Part shown: positions 63,405-64,000 of the stretch, one piece after another
Position numbering within the stretch: position 1 is the first letter of the stretch
Layout: every line of letters begins with the position of its first letter
NCBI GenBank assembly: GCA_019057795.1
Contig: JAHLWS010000042.1
Location: 1 to 64,000 of the forward strand
Direction of reading: 5' to 3'
DNA length: 64,000 nt
Source of the DNA: Promethearchaeota archaeon
GTDB lineage: Archaea > Asgardarchaeota > Lokiarchaeia > Sigyniarchaeales > SOKP01
Program-made: the position numbers and the translations under genes
The notes under the pieces: generated by a model
What the model saw: only the letters and a program-made list of their open reading frames with translations
Told to the model about the DNA's origin: nothing
Database searches by the model: none

Positions 63405-64000
63405 ATGAGTAGTAACTTGAAAAAATTTGAGGTTTCTTGCCCCAGATGTGGCGTGGGAAGAGAAATATCAGTTCCAGAATCGTTATTTTTTAATAAAAAG
63501 TTTGGTACCGTTAAGATTAAAGTGCCTCAAGGAGCAGTGTGTAAAGAGCACAATTTTATCGTTTTTATTTCTACTAAAGGAAATATTGTTGGATACGACA
63601 TAATTGACGCTTCCGTATCGTTAGATCAAAAAGACAAATTGCCGATTGATTTAATTAGTTTGACATTAGATGAATTAATTGATGCGTTTGGTTTTAATTG
63701 TGTTGCGGGTTTCATACACGCTAAATTATTCGATTACAGCGCCCGTATTATTAGAAACGAAGAATTCACCCTCGACATAGAAAAATTAAACGAGTTATTT
63801 GACAGTTTAATCCCTGTTAAGTATCGAAATTCGAATGCTATAATAGACGAAGAATTTGACTCTTATGTGTTTTCTAATCCAAATTTTTACTATACTATGA
63901 TTAAAAATAAACATAACAGCGCGTTTTTAATCAATAATCGTAAATTGGTTATCCAAGTGCCATGGCATACGCACATTGATTTTGAAAAGACTATATTAAG
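63405..64000 (+). CDS. Zinc-finger protein of unknown function (partial, runs off the window)
   Basis: An open frame from ATG 63405 to the window end, at least 198 residues. It opens MSSNLKKFEVSCPRCGVGRE and has CKEH 30 residues later, so CxxC...CxxH is a likely zinc site. A beta-rich part (FIVFISTKGNIVGYDIID) and helices follow, ending in VPWHTHIDFEKTIL. No family recognised. The 261-base gap upstream (63144-63404) is very AT-rich and probably holds promoters for this gene and the divergent M28 peptidase. Confidence 0.65.
   Translation, partial: MSSNLKKFEVSCPRCGVGREISVPESLFFNKKFGTVKIKVPQGAVCKEHNFIVFISTKGNIVGYDIIDASVSLDQKDKLPIDLISLTLDELIDAFGFNCVAGFIHAKLFDYSARIIRNEEFTLDIEKLNELFDSLIPVKYRNSNAIIDEEFDSYVFSNPNFYYTMIKNKHNSAFLINNRKLVIQVPWHTHIDFEKTIL

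Overview
The window looks like chromosomal DNA of an Asgard archaeon, most likely Lokiarchaeia-like. This is an inference from content, since no marker was aligned. The DNA is AT-rich, and genes carry archaeal GGAGGTG-type ribosome binding sites with frequent TTG/GTG starts. Archaeal informational genes are present: an intron-containing tRNA-Ser, an eS25-like ribosomal protein, an ATP-dependent DNA ligase and a Bud23-like methyltransferase. There are also eukaryote-like proteins: a Rag/Gtr-type GTPase with HKxD, a gelsolin-like protein and a longin/roadblock-like protein. The strongest lineage clue is a selenoprotein operon with a eukaryote-like SECIS, a combination described for Lokiarchaeota.

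Layout. 1-4.4 kb: remnant of an IS605-type tnpB, a ubiquitin-like MoaD/Urm1 protein, a Rag-like GTPase, a PfkB kinase, tRNA-Ser(CGA), eS25 and a Bud23-like methyltransferase. 4.5-11.2 kb: a two-gene unit made of an 1850-residue surface protein (DUF2341, LamG, repeats, one membrane anchor) and a cytosolic longin-like/winged-helix partner. 11.3-22 kb: a RuBisCO-like protein, three HEAT+LRR paralogues, a zinc-ribbon protein, HisC, the gelsolin-like protein and DNA ligase. 22-25.3 kb: a VTC-domain / DUF4956 / CotH-kinase cluster. 25.5-31.9 kb: ferredoxin plus aldehyde:ferredoxin oxidoreductase (AOR), AMP phosphorylase, an M24 peptidase and a TPR-like protein. 32-34.6 kb: hdrA-mvhD with four in-frame UGA codons and one SECIS. 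34.8-44.3 kb: PyrF, thioredoxin, HisS, RidA, a D-threonine-aldolase-like enzyme, a second AOR broken by an amber codon, an altronate-dehydratase-like pair and an HTH regulator. 44.3-51.3 kb: LutB/CCG-domain redox genes divergent from a korDABC operon that ends in an FrhB-PyrK fusion. 51.4-54.6 kb: two DMT transporters flanking a UroD-family gene. 54.9-61.8 kb: a tandemly duplicated ABC exporter whose permeases carry C-terminal CPBP protease domains. 61.8-64 kb: a membrane M28 peptidase and a partial zinc-finger gene.

Together the genes suggest an anaerobe that handles electrons through ferredoxin (AORs, Kor, HdrA/MvhD, FrhB-PyrK), degrades amino and organic acids, and devotes much coding to surface and signalling proteins.

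Two points matter for reading this sequence. First, HdrA and MvhD are intact only if UGA is read as selenocysteine. Second, several genes appear to start at AUA or AUU: the UxaA-like large subunit, the first AOR, one HEAT-LRR protein and possibly the zinc-ribbon protein. Automated annotation will truncate these genes. No intergenic gap exceeds about 270 bases once starts are corrected.
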